From Bacteroidota bacterium (lineage in GTDB: Bacteria > Bacteroidota > Ignavibacteria > Palsa-1295): 64,000 nt of DNA. Position 1 is the stretch's first letter. Each line of letters opens with the position of its first letter. Both the position numbers and the translations under genes were made by a program. The stretch covers positions 335,635 to 399,634 of the forward strand of contig JAFDZW010000001.1 in the NCBI GenBank assembly GCA_018266755.1. The letters run 5' to 3'. The notes beneath the pieces are model-generated. The model was not told the origin of the DNA. It saw nothing but the letters and a program-made list of their open reading frames with translations, and ran no database searches. This document shows, piece by piece, positions 17,901-26,344 of this stretch.

Positions 17901-18805
17901 GACCGCTGGTAGGGCAGAGCTCGCATGCATCGGTCTCGGCGCTGGATCGTTGGGGCTCGGTCTTTCTTGCCGACATGCCGACACATACGGCCGAAGCGCC
18001 GATCGATGTTCGAATACAGGATCTTGCGTTGGGTAGAAGCGAAGTCGTCCGTCACAATACCGAGCTCGATATCCCCGTGCGGTTCGTGCAGAATGATGCT
18101 ACGGATGTCATGCGCAAGGATATTACATCGTTCCTGTTCAGCTTTACGATTCAACCGCAGAGCCTCGGGTTGAAATTCATCGGCGTAACGACCGCGGGTA
18201 CGGCAACGGCGAATGGTTGGCAAGTAGATACGCTCACGAAGGGTATCTCCTCTGTGATTATGGCTCAACAACTGCCGGGTGGTTCGGCTCTGAGCTCACC
18301 GCCCGATACGTTGCTCTTCCTGCGCTTTGCCGCTATCGGAAGCGATACGACAGAGGTGGTTCGTATTTCGGTCGACCAAATCAACGGAGAGACGGTCATC
18401 TACAATGGTGGAAGGGACACCACGATCAATGGCCTGAATTCCGTCTCGATCATGCCGCCGCCGTGGGGGTCGCTCAGCGGAACGCAGATCGTGATTGCCT
18501 CGACGTGTGCGCCGATTCTTGGGGCTGACTCTACGCTGGCAACAAGGATCTCGCTCGACGAGCCCTCGCCCAATCCGGCAAACGCTACGGCACACATCCA
18601 CTATACGCTCGCACAGACCGGACCGGTTCAGATCGGCATCTTCGACATGCTCGGACGGGAAATTCGGAGAATCACCGACCGCACGCAAGTGCAGGGTTCG
18701 TACGATATCTCCGTATCAATCGACGACATCGGTGCGGGTCAATACATCATCCGTCTCGCAACGCAAGACGGAGTCCTGACGCGGCTCTTCGTCATCAGGC
18801 GATAA
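14984..18805 (+). CDS. Giant T9SS-exported repeat protein, paralogue 2
   Basis: 1,273 residues, a tandem paralogue of the preceding gene with the same order of modules. Signal peptide ends LAHAQ. The N-terminal module repeats KFVFGRVSQSDGTIW, RNGADIIQEIWP and QIVMRWSFRN; the middle has the same Ig-like repeats (ETDTLPPLHDV, TLAPLVKIS, AKIV.HYLDRRRIQVTV); a cohesin-like region (DIPVRFVQNDA, ITSFLFSFTI, LKFIGVTTAGT) precedes the sorting domain (PSPNPANATAHIHY, IFDMLGREI, LTRLFVIRR). Divergence along the whole length shows an old duplication rather than a recent one. Surface or extracellular location is predicted; function unknown. Confidence 0.85.
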   Translation: MGLHHHLSFLPIRRTCCGLLAILALSVSLAHAQKSPVVRSKYSMMLPNALDGTTSNKFVFGRVSQSDGTIWVQLPDGNPNYVGYLNYREQCFFSAKVIDRVFTNNPYVSGAANTYSLNSPDTLIKNADTVRAVWTNRNGADIIQEIWPYAFERAGQIVMRWSFRNRNPSVPISVQCQWLNDVELDDPNDTLYLKVPHLGHKIRHSNDGPTILTNVSYRDRSQQWTNAGTMPWMYMAFLFDLAEQPGRPALTSLGYLDNKELGTTKPLRVTIGDWPTLSTSAWGVAPGHLIGPVLGPDDAVLIEFIPTQAGSGITVGGVTSYGTSDFEICHGTMFGLLKYKEFLPLDKTRQAYDPTPVRIDFLPVNDTTFTSDSLRFSLTVGPHLSLCDAANTISYGTTQLLPIETQPPLRMAPGDVDELVWWAKASPVYFCKDTFVSELKIAATGGIDGHPPYHSDFDVNVDTCEHPIRLECAETDTLPPLHDVLAATTVPGTMTITVHDDRKTPILDRGLDTVWWQPDRNTVPYVSNFSIALLDSIRPCYADTLKHRIVFTQRDSTIGGCFTFFFLDCMGNLSDTELCFTPHLPPTPPDTLPPIIKIIEQFGQTDDRPCSVKIDSVLASEVRNHDRKIDSVYVLGSPNNMAMNPRFQHFANPVPVARFGVHVLDSMHDGDICIRVVDAATPPNHTDTCFRYCTTPDTLAPLVKISPVTLVKWQWQVDVDESRPWDRLIDTIFVYYDPAKFTFPPTLQPPQPSVTKGLNHYTFIVQAIDTSGTASFCVRANDLAGNMSDTVCTGFEAEPDILAPNIVFEHNPNVNAPSMEFGINDIHLVGPPPYTTRYVWDRGVDSVWFTNVRGITIPWMSVKVACIDSLPHFVLSVTDTVALDTLPACVTINALDCAGNLATQDWCYRYNRDAHAPKIVAHYLDRRRIQVTVTDSALYDRGNGTVSTSGEVNIDPIAATPTAEAVSTLILQRPLVGQSSHASVSALDRWGSVFLADMPTHTAEAPIDVRIQDLALGRSEVVRHNTELDIPVRFVQNDATDVMRKDITSFLFSFTIQPQSLGLKFIGVTTAGTATANGWQVDTLTKGISSVIMAQQLPGGSALSSPPDTLLFLRFAAIGSDTTEVVRISVDQINGETVIYNGGRDTTINGLNSVSIMPPPWGSLSGTQIVIASTCAPILGADSTLATRISLDEPSPNPANATAHIHYTLAQTGPVQIGIFDMLGREIRRITDRTQVQGSYDISVSIDDIGAGQYIIRLATQDGVLTRLFVIRR

Positions 18806-18827
18806 CGTATTTCCGATGGTCTCGCTG

Positions 18828-20486
18828 TTACCGACGACGTCCCGATACGACGATGCCGGTACGTAATGTATGCCCCTCGATCAGCGCGCGGGCGGTGAAG
18901 AGGCCGGCGCCAAGTATCTTCCCATGTTCATCGCGTCCGTCGAACGCAAAGCCTCTGCTTCCGACAAATCGGCCCGATTGAGCGAGCGAACGCACGAACC
19001 TGCCGCGCGAATCGTAGATGGCAATATCCGCAACGTGCTCGTAGTCGTCGGGTGCGCGAACATAAATGGTAGTATAGTCGTCGAAACCGTCGCCATCGGG
19101 TGAAAATGAATGTGGTCGCGCATCGACCGTAAATGTCTCACCGACGCTGTCGACGCTCACGGAGTTCTTTTCGTATGGAGTAGCGCCGCGAGGATCGACA
19201 CATGATCCCCAATTTTCTGCTACGCTACCTGGCAGATCGGCGTGCTTTCGTTCGAGCGAGATGCCTGTCGATGAGCTCGTTAATTGTGTAGAGAGTGAGG
19301 ATGGGTCGAGTGTCACAGAATCGACGACCGAGCCGAATGGATCACGCAGCACCACGCTGCAATTCTCGAGCCCAAGTTGTAGCGAAGGAACATCGAGCGT
19401 ATCCGTCGGGCCAAGGTTTAGCGGCGGCGGATCGGTAATGGGTATCGATGCGGCGATCACCCCATATTCGAGCGGACGAATATGCATCGAATGCATGTAG
19501 AACACATGGTCGGAATCGTCACGGCGCACAACGAAGCGGCTTCCGCTCAGATCGACGGCCGAAGGACTTTGATTATCGAGTTCGACCCACTGCGGCAACC
19601 CCGCATTCGGCGCATACATCAATTCGTTGATCACAAGTGTCGCTTCCGGGATCGGAATCTGCAAATGTGTGTGCAGGGTATCGTTACTCGGAGTTTCATC
19701 CCCTGCGACCGTAACGGTTGCACTGAGCAATGCGCGACCGAGCGTCGCGGTGAACCACTCGATCGGAATAGACCGGTGCGACAACGGCGCGATTGAATCC
19801 GTCACGATGCCCTGTGTGATATCGAACGCGGAGCCATCTTCTCTGAGACGATATGATACTCCTGCAAGCGGCAAACGACCACGGTTGATAATCTCAAGTT
19901 GCAGGTATGCGGTTGACGTTCGCAGAGAATCGAACTCGATCGAGGACACGGCAATATCGCGGTCTCGCCGCCGCACCGAGTTCGGCATGCCGGGCGTGGC
20001 GCCGTTGCGGTCGGTGCATTCTTCGAGATTACTGGAATCTGCCAGGGCAAATGCATCGATGCGCTCGAGCGAGCGTCCGTGTGCGCCGCCTTCAGAAGGG
20101 GAGTAGGCGACGCTATCGACAAGTATTCCGTTCGTGTCGCGAAGGGTAACGATGTCGCCGGTATTGTTGAGCGTACTGATGGCGGCTTGCATCATTGGTG
20201 CTGCGATCGATGGATATCGTTGGCGAAGTAACGCCGTGTCCTTTGTCACGACGACAAATCCGTGCCCGGGCACAAACATTGCCGGGAAACGTACGGATCG
20301 GACCGCATCGCCGAGCGTGTATGCGTGTAACTGTGCAGAGTCATCCGTGATATTCACAAGCTCAACCCACTCCGGCTCCGGTGCGATGGGAGCATACATG
20401 ATCTCGTTGATGACGACGTGCGGCTGTGCAACGATGTCCGCCGCAGCAACGATACAACAAAGCACTATCAATAGTACCGAACGCAT
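18828..20486 (-). CDS. Lamin-tail-domain (LTD) surface protein with gliding-type C-terminal domain
   Basis: 552 residues. A signal peptide ends DIVAQ. Two lamin-tail domains are visible: VVINEIMYAP...EWVELVNITDD (about 25-150) and LVINELMYAPNAGLPQWVELDNQS (about 285-400), separated by an Ig-like/CARDB-type stretch. The end shows FSPDGDGFDDYTTIYV, IYDSRGRFVRSL and GARLF-type geometry (GKILGAGLFTARALIEG), matching the gliding-motility-associated or FlgD-Ig-like C-terminal domain used by T9SS cargo. It converges on the giant cargo gene. Predicted surface protein; no catalytic motif seen. Confidence 0.85.
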   Translation of the reverse strand: MRSVLLIVLCCIVAAADIVAQPHVVINEIMYAPIAPEPEWVELVNITDDSAQLHAYTLGDAVRSVRFPAMFVPGHGFVVVTKDTALLRQRYPSIAAPMMQAAISTLNNTGDIVTLRDTNGILVDSVAYSPSEGGAHGRSLERIDAFALADSSNLEECTDRNGATPGMPNSVRRRDRDIAVSSIEFDSLRTSTAYLQLEIINRGRLPLAGVSYRLREDGSAFDITQGIVTDSIAPLSHRSIPIEWFTATLGRALLSATVTVAGDETPSNDTLHTHLQIPIPEATLVINELMYAPNAGLPQWVELDNQSPSAVDLSGSRFVVRRDDSDHVFYMHSMHIRPLEYGVIAASIPITDPPPLNLGPTDTLDVPSLQLGLENCSVVLRDPFGSVVDSVTLDPSSLSTQLTSSSTGISLERKHADLPGSVAENWGSCVDPRGATPYEKNSVSVDSVGETFTVDARPHSFSPDGDGFDDYTTIYVRAPDDYEHVADIAIYDSRGRFVRSLAQSGRFVGSRGFAFDGRDEHGKILGAGLFTARALIEGHTLRTGIVVSGRRR

Positions 20487-20632
20487 TGGTATTCAATGCC
20501 TTAAGGTTCTTCACTAATTGGCGCTGACAACCCCGGACCGTAGGCAAGGTGCCCACAGTCTCTGAATAAAAGATACGAAAAAGTCGCGAAGGCTGGGCTA
20601 ATATTGATCCGGTTTGAACACTTTATGAAGCC

Positions 20633-20739
20633 GTCATTCTGAGCAACGCGAAGAATCCCTTTAGCGGAGCCTCACCGCGTTTCATCAGGGGATTCTTCGC
20701 GGAGTTTACACTGAGCAAAGCGATTGTGCGCAGAATGAC
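20633..20739. repeat. Interspersed inverted repeat, copy A
   Basis: A 107-bp element bounded by GTCATTCTG and CAGAATGAC, with an internal stem GCGAAGAATCCC / GGGATTCTTCGC and the shared core CGGAGCCTCAC-GCGTTTCATC. It occupies most of the otherwise gene-free interval 20487-20821 upstream of rimO. The right half has about 25 extra bases relative to copy B at 30441. Translated on the reverse strand it yields the LSxxKNP...GFFAxLRMT pattern known from spurious ORFs in many genomes. Confidence 0.85.
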
Positions 20740-20821
20740 GTAGTTTGCATGTGTTAGGCTAAACCACATCCCACCAACCCACAGCCAAACCCAAAGGGGG
20801 CTCCCCCTGTTATGGGTAGCT

Positions 20822-22147
20822 GTGAAGAACGAACAAGAAAACGGCCGACGCAAGCGCGTATCCATCGTTACCCTCGGATGTGAGAAAAATACTGTCGATT
20901 CCGAGATCCTAATGGGCGGGTTGCGCCATCATGGCGTCGAACTGATTTCGGATCCCGAGTCAGCGGAGATCGTCATTCTCAATACCTGCGGTTTCATCGA
21001 AAGCGCGAAGCAGGAGTCGATCAATTCTATCCTCGAAGCGCTCGAACTGAAGAAGAACGGGCAGGTTCGCGACGTCTATGTCGCCGGATGCCTCTCGGAG
21101 CGATATCGCAGTGAACTCCAAACCGAGATTCCGGAGGTCAGTGGCTACTTCGGGACGCAGGATTTCGAGAATATCATTAAGTCGATCGTCCCGACGGCCG
21201 ATCTCGGCCCAAACCTGAAATACGACCTGCTCGGCGATCGAGTACTGACGACGCCGAAGCATTACGCGTACATGAAGATCAGCGAGGGGTGCGACAACCC
21301 GTGCTCGTTCTGTGCGATCCCCATTATGCGCGGCGGTCACCGCTCGAAGTCGATCGACGAACTTGCATTCGAAGCCATGATGCTCGCGAATGCGGGGGTG
21401 AAGGAGATTGTGCTGATTGCGCAGGATCTTACCTACTACGGCCTCGATCTCGAAAATCGCCGTATGCTCTCGGATCTGTTACAACGATTGGTGAAGGTCA
21501 ACGGGATCGAATGGATACGGCTGATGTATGCCTATCCCGCGAAATTTCCGATGGATATTCTCGACGTGATCGCGGGTGAAGAAAAGATCGTAAACTATCT
21601 TGACATTCCGGTGCAGCACGCAAGCACGGAAGTGCTCAAGTCGATGCGTCGGGGCATTTCGCGCCGTGCGACCGAGGATCTGATCGGTGCAATCCGAGCG
21701 AAAGTACCAGGCATTGCATTGCGGACGACACTGATCACAGGATACCCAACCGAGGGCGAAGCGGAATTTGCCGAGTTAGAAGATTTTCTCGAGACCATGC
21801 AGTTCGACCGTCTCGGCGTCTTTACCTACTCGGTCGAAGACGGTACGACGGCCGTCCCGCTTGGCGACCCGGTCCCGCGCGAAGAGAAACTGCGACGACA
21901 GGCGCGCTTGATGGAGGTTCAGCGAGATATCTCCTACGACAAGAATCAACAGAAGATCGGCACGACCCTCCGGGTTCTTGTTGAGCGCGAAGAAGACGGC
22001 GCGTATTTCGGCCGCAGCGAAGCCGATGCGCCCGAGGTCGATGCGGAGGTCGAGATCTATTCCGAAGAGCCGATCGAACTCGGTTCGTTTGTCAATGTGC
22101 GCATCACCGAAGCCGGAGATTTCGACCTGACGGGAGATCGTGCGTAG
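20822..22147 (+). CDS. rimO: Ribosomal protein uS12 methylthiotransferase RimO
   Basis: 441 residues. It adds a methylthio group to the conserved Asp of ribosomal protein S12. The N-terminal UPF0004 domain has the three cluster cysteines (TLGCEKNTVDSE, NTCGF, AGCLSERY), followed by the radical SAM motif EGCDNPCSFCAIP and a C-terminal TRAM domain. The CEKN..DSE signature separates RimO from MiaB. The start is GTG 20822; the next in-frame Met is inside the conserved core. Its stop overlaps the GTG of the next gene by 8 bp, implying translational coupling. Confidence 0.95.
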   Translation: MKNEQENGRRKRVSIVTLGCEKNTVDSEILMGGLRHHGVELISDPESAEIVILNTCGFIESAKQESINSILEALELKKNGQVRDVYVAGCLSERYRSELQTEIPEVSGYFGTQDFENIIKSIVPTADLGPNLKYDLLGDRVLTTPKHYAYMKISEGCDNPCSFCAIPIMRGGHRSKSIDELAFEAMMLANAGVKEIVLIAQDLTYYGLDLENRRMLSDLLQRLVKVNGIEWIRLMYAYPAKFPMDILDVIAGEEKIVNYLDIPVQHASTEVLKSMRRGISRRATEDLIGAIRAKVPGIALRTTLITGYPTEGEAEFAELEDFLETMQFDRLGVFTYSVEDGTTAVPLGDPVPREEKLRRQARLMEVQRDISYDKNQQKIGTTLRVLVEREEDGAYFGRSEADAPEVDAEVEIYSEEPIELGSFVNVRITEAGDFDLTGDRA

Positions 22148-23477
22148 AAGTCTGCCGCATCTTGTCGTTTTCGTAGTCTGCCTCGCCGCGTTCACACGTG
22201 TGCATGCGCAGGATTCGACGTTCAACCGCAATAACTTTCAGTACGATGTCGTCTCGTTTCGGTTAGGGGCGGCAACGGATTCCGTTCGTACCGACATCTA
22301 TATCGCCGTTCCCTACTCCTTCCTGTTCTTTCAGAACGCCGTCGATAAGTATGTTGCCGATTATCGTGTATCGATCGAGATTCGCGATTCGACCACCGAT
22401 AGCATCGTCTTCACACACTCGAACGATAATAGCGTCGTCGTTCCGACGGTAGTGATGGAGAAACTGCGGGAGCTCGATCAATCGAGAGCCGATGCGTCGC
22501 AGCAGCGGGTTCATTTGGCCTCGGGACATACCTACGTGATCCACCTTGCGGTCAACGATCTGTCGAAGCGCGATCATGCGGCGGCGGACATTACGCTGCA
22601 CACGCCGTCGTTTTCGGCCGCAGGGCTTGCGATGAGCAGTGTGTTGCTCTTCCGCTCGCATTCCGGCGCGAGAATGGTACCGAACATCGGCGAGGATGCG
22701 ACCGACCTTACACCCGTCGACGGCGGCGCATTCTTCGAAATCTATAACGCACCGCAGAGCACACCATTATGGGTGGTGCATGTACTCACCGACGTCAATG
22801 GCGCAGAGGTCTCGCGTCATGTTGAAGTATTAGTGCCGGATGGAACACCACGCCAATCGGTGTTTACGAAGGTGATCGACGACGACCTCTGGAGCGGAAG
22901 CTACCGGCTTCGAACATATATCGTCGCGAATGTGGGAGATACAGCGGACGAGCCGAACCGATTGGAGGAAGTCGCGCTCGTAAAGAACCGCCGTCGCCTA
23001 CGCATCAACGGCGGACACGGTATCCCGCTCGTGTCGAACGATCTGGACGAAGCCATCGACCAACTCACGATTATCTCTTATGGCGGCAGCTACGACTCGC
23101 TGGTGAACGCACATACATCCCAGGAAAAACGACGGGCGATCCGAGAGTTCTGGGATAAGATGAATGTCTACAGGGGCCAGGTTACCACTCGACCGATGGA
23201 GGTGTTCTATCGCCGCGTCCGCTATGCGATCTCGCATTATACACAGGGCATGCAGGGGTGGCGCAGCGATCGGGGCAGGATGTACATTATTTACGGCGAG
23301 CCGACTTCGATCGACCGTAATACCTATAGCGCCGGGCAGAAGCCCTACGAACTCTGGACGTACTACGACCTGAACCTTCGGTTCTATTTCGTCGATCAAT
23401 TTCTGATGAACGACTACCGCCTGAATGGTCCGTTTCCTGCGGCCGGGACGTTCTATTGGGAACGTGACGGACAATAA
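22140..23477 (+). CDS. GWxTD domain-containing exported protein
   Basis: 445 residues with a signal peptide (ends RVHAQ). The C-terminal GWxTD domain is recognisable from GWRSDRGRMYIIYGEPTSID near residue 373, followed by YELWTYYDLNLRFYFVDQF. This domain is found in exported proteins of Bacteroidota, Chlorobi and Acidobacteria with no established biochemical role. The N-terminal half (about 25-330) is a beta-rich domain. Start GTG 22140 overlaps the end of rimO by 8 bp. It heads a tight run of genes that ends with the AddB-like nuclease. Confidence 0.88.
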   Translation: MRRSLPHLVVFVVCLAAFTRVHAQDSTFNRNNFQYDVVSFRLGAATDSVRTDIYIAVPYSFLFFQNAVDKYVADYRVSIEIRDSTTDSIVFTHSNDNSVVVPTVVMEKLRELDQSRADASQQRVHLASGHTYVIHLAVNDLSKRDHAAADITLHTPSFSAAGLAMSSVLLFRSHSGARMVPNIGEDATDLTPVDGGAFFEIYNAPQSTPLWVVHVLTDVNGAEVSRHVEVLVPDGTPRQSVFTKVIDDDLWSGSYRLRTYIVANVGDTADEPNRLEEVALVKNRRRLRINGGHGIPLVSNDLDEAIDQLTIISYGGSYDSLVNAHTSQEKRRAIREFWDKMNVYRGQVTTRPMEVFYRRVRYAISHYTQGMQGWRSDRGRMYIIYGEPTSIDRNTYSAGQKPYELWTYYDLNLRFYFVDQFLMNDYRLNGPFPAAGTFYWERDGQ

Positions 23478-23551
23478 GTTGCTCCGGGCAAGATCCGCGC
23501 GCGTGGCAGACTCGTCGTCGTAACTTTGCATGTGCGTACCAACTGTGATCG

Positions 23552-24730
23552 ATGCAACAACCCTTCTTCATCTTTTCTCGCGCATGCGCAGATCTCGGCT
23601 CGACCGAATTGGCGTCACTTGCCGCAAAACAAATTCGCGCTGCATTCAAGACGATGCGTGTGCATCAATTCCCGCTTGTCAGCGGCGAGACGGGCACGAT
23701 GGAACAACTCGTGACGTCGTCGCTCGGCTCGTTCCTCGAAGTCGAAGCGACGGCCGCCAGCGGCGAACAGTTGATCGTGCCGATCGGGTTTACCGGTGAG
23801 ACCGGGACGCTCGGAATCATCGAGATGATCGCCGTTGCGCGTCGTCCCGACGAGCCGCTATTTCGTCGCAGTGGAAAAGGAAAGCATCTCGATCACCTCG
23901 GTTCGACCTTCGGTGTCGGCGAACTCATCCGCGACGTGCTCGACGAAGGGGCACATTCGGTGCTGCTCGGGTGGGAAGAGCCGCTCGCACGCGATGCGGG
24001 CTTCGGGATGGCGCAGGCGCTTGGTGTGAAGTTCTTCGATAAGAACGGCAAAGAATTGGATTTTCGGGGCGAGACGTCGCTGCACGATGTCGCGTCGCTC
24101 GATCTGAGCGGACGATCGAGCGAGCAGCTCTTCGCAAAGTTTTATCTGATGCGCTCCGAGTCGATCCCGGCGCCGAAGCGGACGCAGCAGTTGAGTGTCG
24201 ACGATCTGGTCTATGAACAGGAGCTGACACGGATCGCCGAAATACTCCGGCGCGATCTTGGCCTGAGCGTGCCGAACATCGAGATCGATTATAGCGGAAG
24301 CTGCATCGAGTTCGGCGCGTCGGTGTTTTTGAATGCAGAAATAAAAGACGGTGCGACGCTGGCATTCGAAGTCGAGAATCTGCCGATGCGTCTCGCCAGC
24401 GACGGGGGAACGGCAATCTTCTTTGCCGAGCAGCTGGAAGACGTGGCAAGCGAAAAAGCGCCGGCGTCGTCGAAACAAGTGATGCAATGGCTCGAAGAGT
24501 ATCATGTACCGACCGTCGTGATCACGAACCAGTCGTTCAAGAGCGCCGCGGAAACCCGGTACAAGAAGAAGTATTCGACGATTCAATCCATCCATGCGCT
24601 CGCTGATGTGCCGCTGTTTTTTGAGCCGCTTGCGCCCGATGCGCCGGCCGACGTGCGTCGTCGGTATCTTGCGGCCCGGCTCGAAAAGCTCTTTATGCGC
24701 ATCGGCGAAGGCGCGAGCGTCGGGGTCTAA
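23552..24730 (+). CDS. Divergent glycerate kinase (GarK/GlxK) family protein
   Basis: 392 residues that align by eye with type-2 glycerate kinases over their whole length: SGETGTMEQLV (45-54, normally GGEGTxxAL), GIIEMIAVA, STFGVGELIRD (118-128), MAQALGVKFFD and a C-terminal VPTVVITNQ...LFFEPLAP segment. However the signature normally written GIGGSATNDGG reads LGWEEPLARDAGFG (139-152), keeping only the Asp and the last Gly residues. Either the enzyme has altered substrate or phosphate handling, or it no longer acts as a kinase. It sits 4 bp upstream of the next gene. Confidence 0.7.
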   Translation: MQQPFFIFSRACADLGSTELASLAAKQIRAAFKTMRVHQFPLVSGETGTMEQLVTSSLGSFLEVEATAASGEQLIVPIGFTGETGTLGIIEMIAVARRPDEPLFRRSGKGKHLDHLGSTFGVGELIRDVLDEGAHSVLLGWEEPLARDAGFGMAQALGVKFFDKNGKELDFRGETSLHDVASLDLSGRSSEQLFAKFYLMRSESIPAPKRTQQLSVDDLVYEQELTRIAEILRRDLGLSVPNIEIDYSGSCIEFGASVFLNAEIKDGATLAFEVENLPMRLASDGGTAIFFAEQLEDVASEKAPASSKQVMQWLEEYHVPTVVITNQSFKSAAETRYKKKYSTIQSIHALADVPLFFEPLAPDAPADVRRRYLAARLEKLFMRIGEGASVGV

Positions 24731-24734
24731 CCGC

Positions 24735-25397
24735 ATGCATCGCCGTGCGGCCGTGTTCATGCTCGCACTGATTGTATTCGGCTGTGGTGAGATGGCTCGG
24801 GCACAATCAGTCGTCGCGGCGATTGGGCAGATCGTTACCGAGAGCATTCTGCCGGGCGGATATACTGCCGGGGCCGAACTTCGTACATTCCTGCGATCGA
24901 ACACCTGGCGCGCCTACGCCGCCACACGACCGGACTCGACACTGATGAACGATATCTTTTCGCTCGCATTCATGCGTAGCGGTGGTAACCGTCGCGAAGC
25001 CGTCTTCGCATCGGCGCTTGCTGTGCTCGAGCATCGGACCATCCCACTACGGCTGCCGTTCGGCGGGGAGCTCGACCTTCCGCTGACACTCGAAACCGAG
25101 ACGAACTTCGAACGTCGCGTCGCATCATTACCGACGCACGTATATTCGGAGCGCGTCGAAGACCGCGACAAATTGCAGCATTTCTTTTTTTCGGCGTATC
25201 TCGAGCAGTCGATCGGCACGTCATGGATCGTATCGGCGCTCGGCTCGCTGATCGAGACTGGTGAAGAACTCTTTGTGATCGGCGGCGCGAACGACGCTCG
25301 CGATCGTCACGCAAATGCCGATGGTGTTCGCTTCGCACGAGCACTGGCTCGCGACCCGAATGTTCGGCCCACCGATTGCCTGACGCCGAATCCATAA
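24735..25397 (+). CDS. Hypothetical exported protein
   Basis: About 220 residues from ATG 24735, 4 bp after the previous stop; the frame is open further upstream but only as an overlap with the glycerate kinase-like gene. The N-terminus is a signal sequence that could be read either as type I (ends ARAQ) or as a weak lipobox (VFGC). The C-terminal half has EDRDKLQHFFFSAYL...LGSLIETGEE and DRHANADGVRFA, a His/Asp/Glu-containing helical region faintly like DUF2279/VanZ-type membrane-associated proteins. No confident family. Confidence 0.65.
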   Translation: MHRRAAVFMLALIVFGCGEMARAQSVVAAIGQIVTESILPGGYTAGAELRTFLRSNTWRAYAATRPDSTLMNDIFSLAFMRSGGNRREAVFASALAVLEHRTIPLRLPFGGELDLPLTLETETNFERRVASLPTHVYSERVEDRDKLQHFFFSAYLEQSIGTSWIVSALGSLIETGEELFVIGGANDARDRHANADGVRFARALARDPNVRPTDCLTPNP

Positions 25398-25459
25398 TGT
25401 ACACAAAAGCAATCGGCGTCTTGCACAACTTTTCATTTCCGGTTGTTCCTATTCGTACG

Positions 25460-26344
25460 ATGAAGACCACACGATCGATCATACGATATGCGTTGCTGGC
25501 CACGCTGCCTCTGCTCGCTGCATGTAAAGGCATCGGATTCCGGCACATGGAAGGCGCTTCGGAGAAAGCAACGGTGCAGAGCGCAAACGAGACGCTGCAG
25601 CAGATAGAAGTGGCGCTCGAACGGTATCACGAAGTCAATCACCGCTACCCGCAGGCAACGGATCTCTCGCTTTACGACTCGCTCCGCGATTACTTCCTCA
25701 TTCCCGTCGACGCGGCGAACCTCTATCGCAACGAGAACGACCAGGCTACATACGTGGCCGTTGGCGGAAGGAAGAACAAGATCATCTACCATTATCCGGC
25801 AACGCTCGGCTCGGGCGAGTACACGCTGTACTGGATCGGCTTGAACGCAGTCGATGAAGAAGGCAGGGGCGACGACATCTTTGCCACGCCCACGTCCGCA
25901 CAGAAACAACTATCGCGTCGTGTGTTCGTGGACTTCCGCAACGACAGCGCGAAAGTGGAGTTCGTACTCTCGGCCACTGGCGGCGATGCGCGCAAGGATG
26001 AGGCGGTGTTCGTGATCCGAAGCGGGAAGACTACGATCTACGAAGATCGTTGGGCGATGTCGGCATATACGCGGAATCGTCCCGACTTGAGCGAACGCGA
26101 ACGGCAAGAGGTCATGAACGCGGAGTTCGATCGCTTCCTGCGTCCGACCCATTTTAATTCGGTAGATTCACTGGCAAAAAATCCCGGCTCGCTGCTGACG
26201 CGTCGGATCGACTCGAAAGATTTCTCGGATCTCGCAAAGGCGAAACTACCGGTCTTCACATACTACTCCGCCGGCGAGGGCGCAAAAGCCGTCTATTGGA
26301 GTGTGAAGGCAAAGAAAGTCGTCGTGATCGAACTCGGCTCCTGA
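25460..26344 (+). CDS. Hypothetical lipoprotein
   Basis: About 294 residues from ATG 25460. It has a good lipoprotein signal (LLATLPLLAAC). The early mature part (QQIEVALERYHEVNHRYPQATDLSLYDSLRDYF) resembles the region after the N-terminal helix of type-II-secretion pseudopilins, with a beta-rich remainder. The family is not recognised. Its stop overlaps the next start (TGATG), so the two are translationally coupled and likely functionally paired. Confidence 0.7.
   Translation: MKTTRSIIRYALLATLPLLAACKGIGFRHMEGASEKATVQSANETLQQIEVALERYHEVNHRYPQATDLSLYDSLRDYFLIPVDAANLYRNENDQATYVAVGGRKNKIIYHYPATLGSGEYTLYWIGLNAVDEEGRGDDIFATPTSAQKQLSRRVFVDFRNDSAKVEFVLSATGGDARKDEAVFVIRSGKTTIYEDRWAMSAYTRNRPDLSERERQEVMNAEFDRFLRPTHFNSVDSLAKNPGSLLTRRIDSKDFSDLAKAKLPVFTYYSAGEGAKAVYWSVKAKKVVVIELGS

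Noticed and set aside
20623-20865. Small reverse-strand protein across the repeat upstream of rimO
   Set aside because: It is the known spurious-ORF pattern produced by the hairpin repeat, and a similar fake product arises from copy B.
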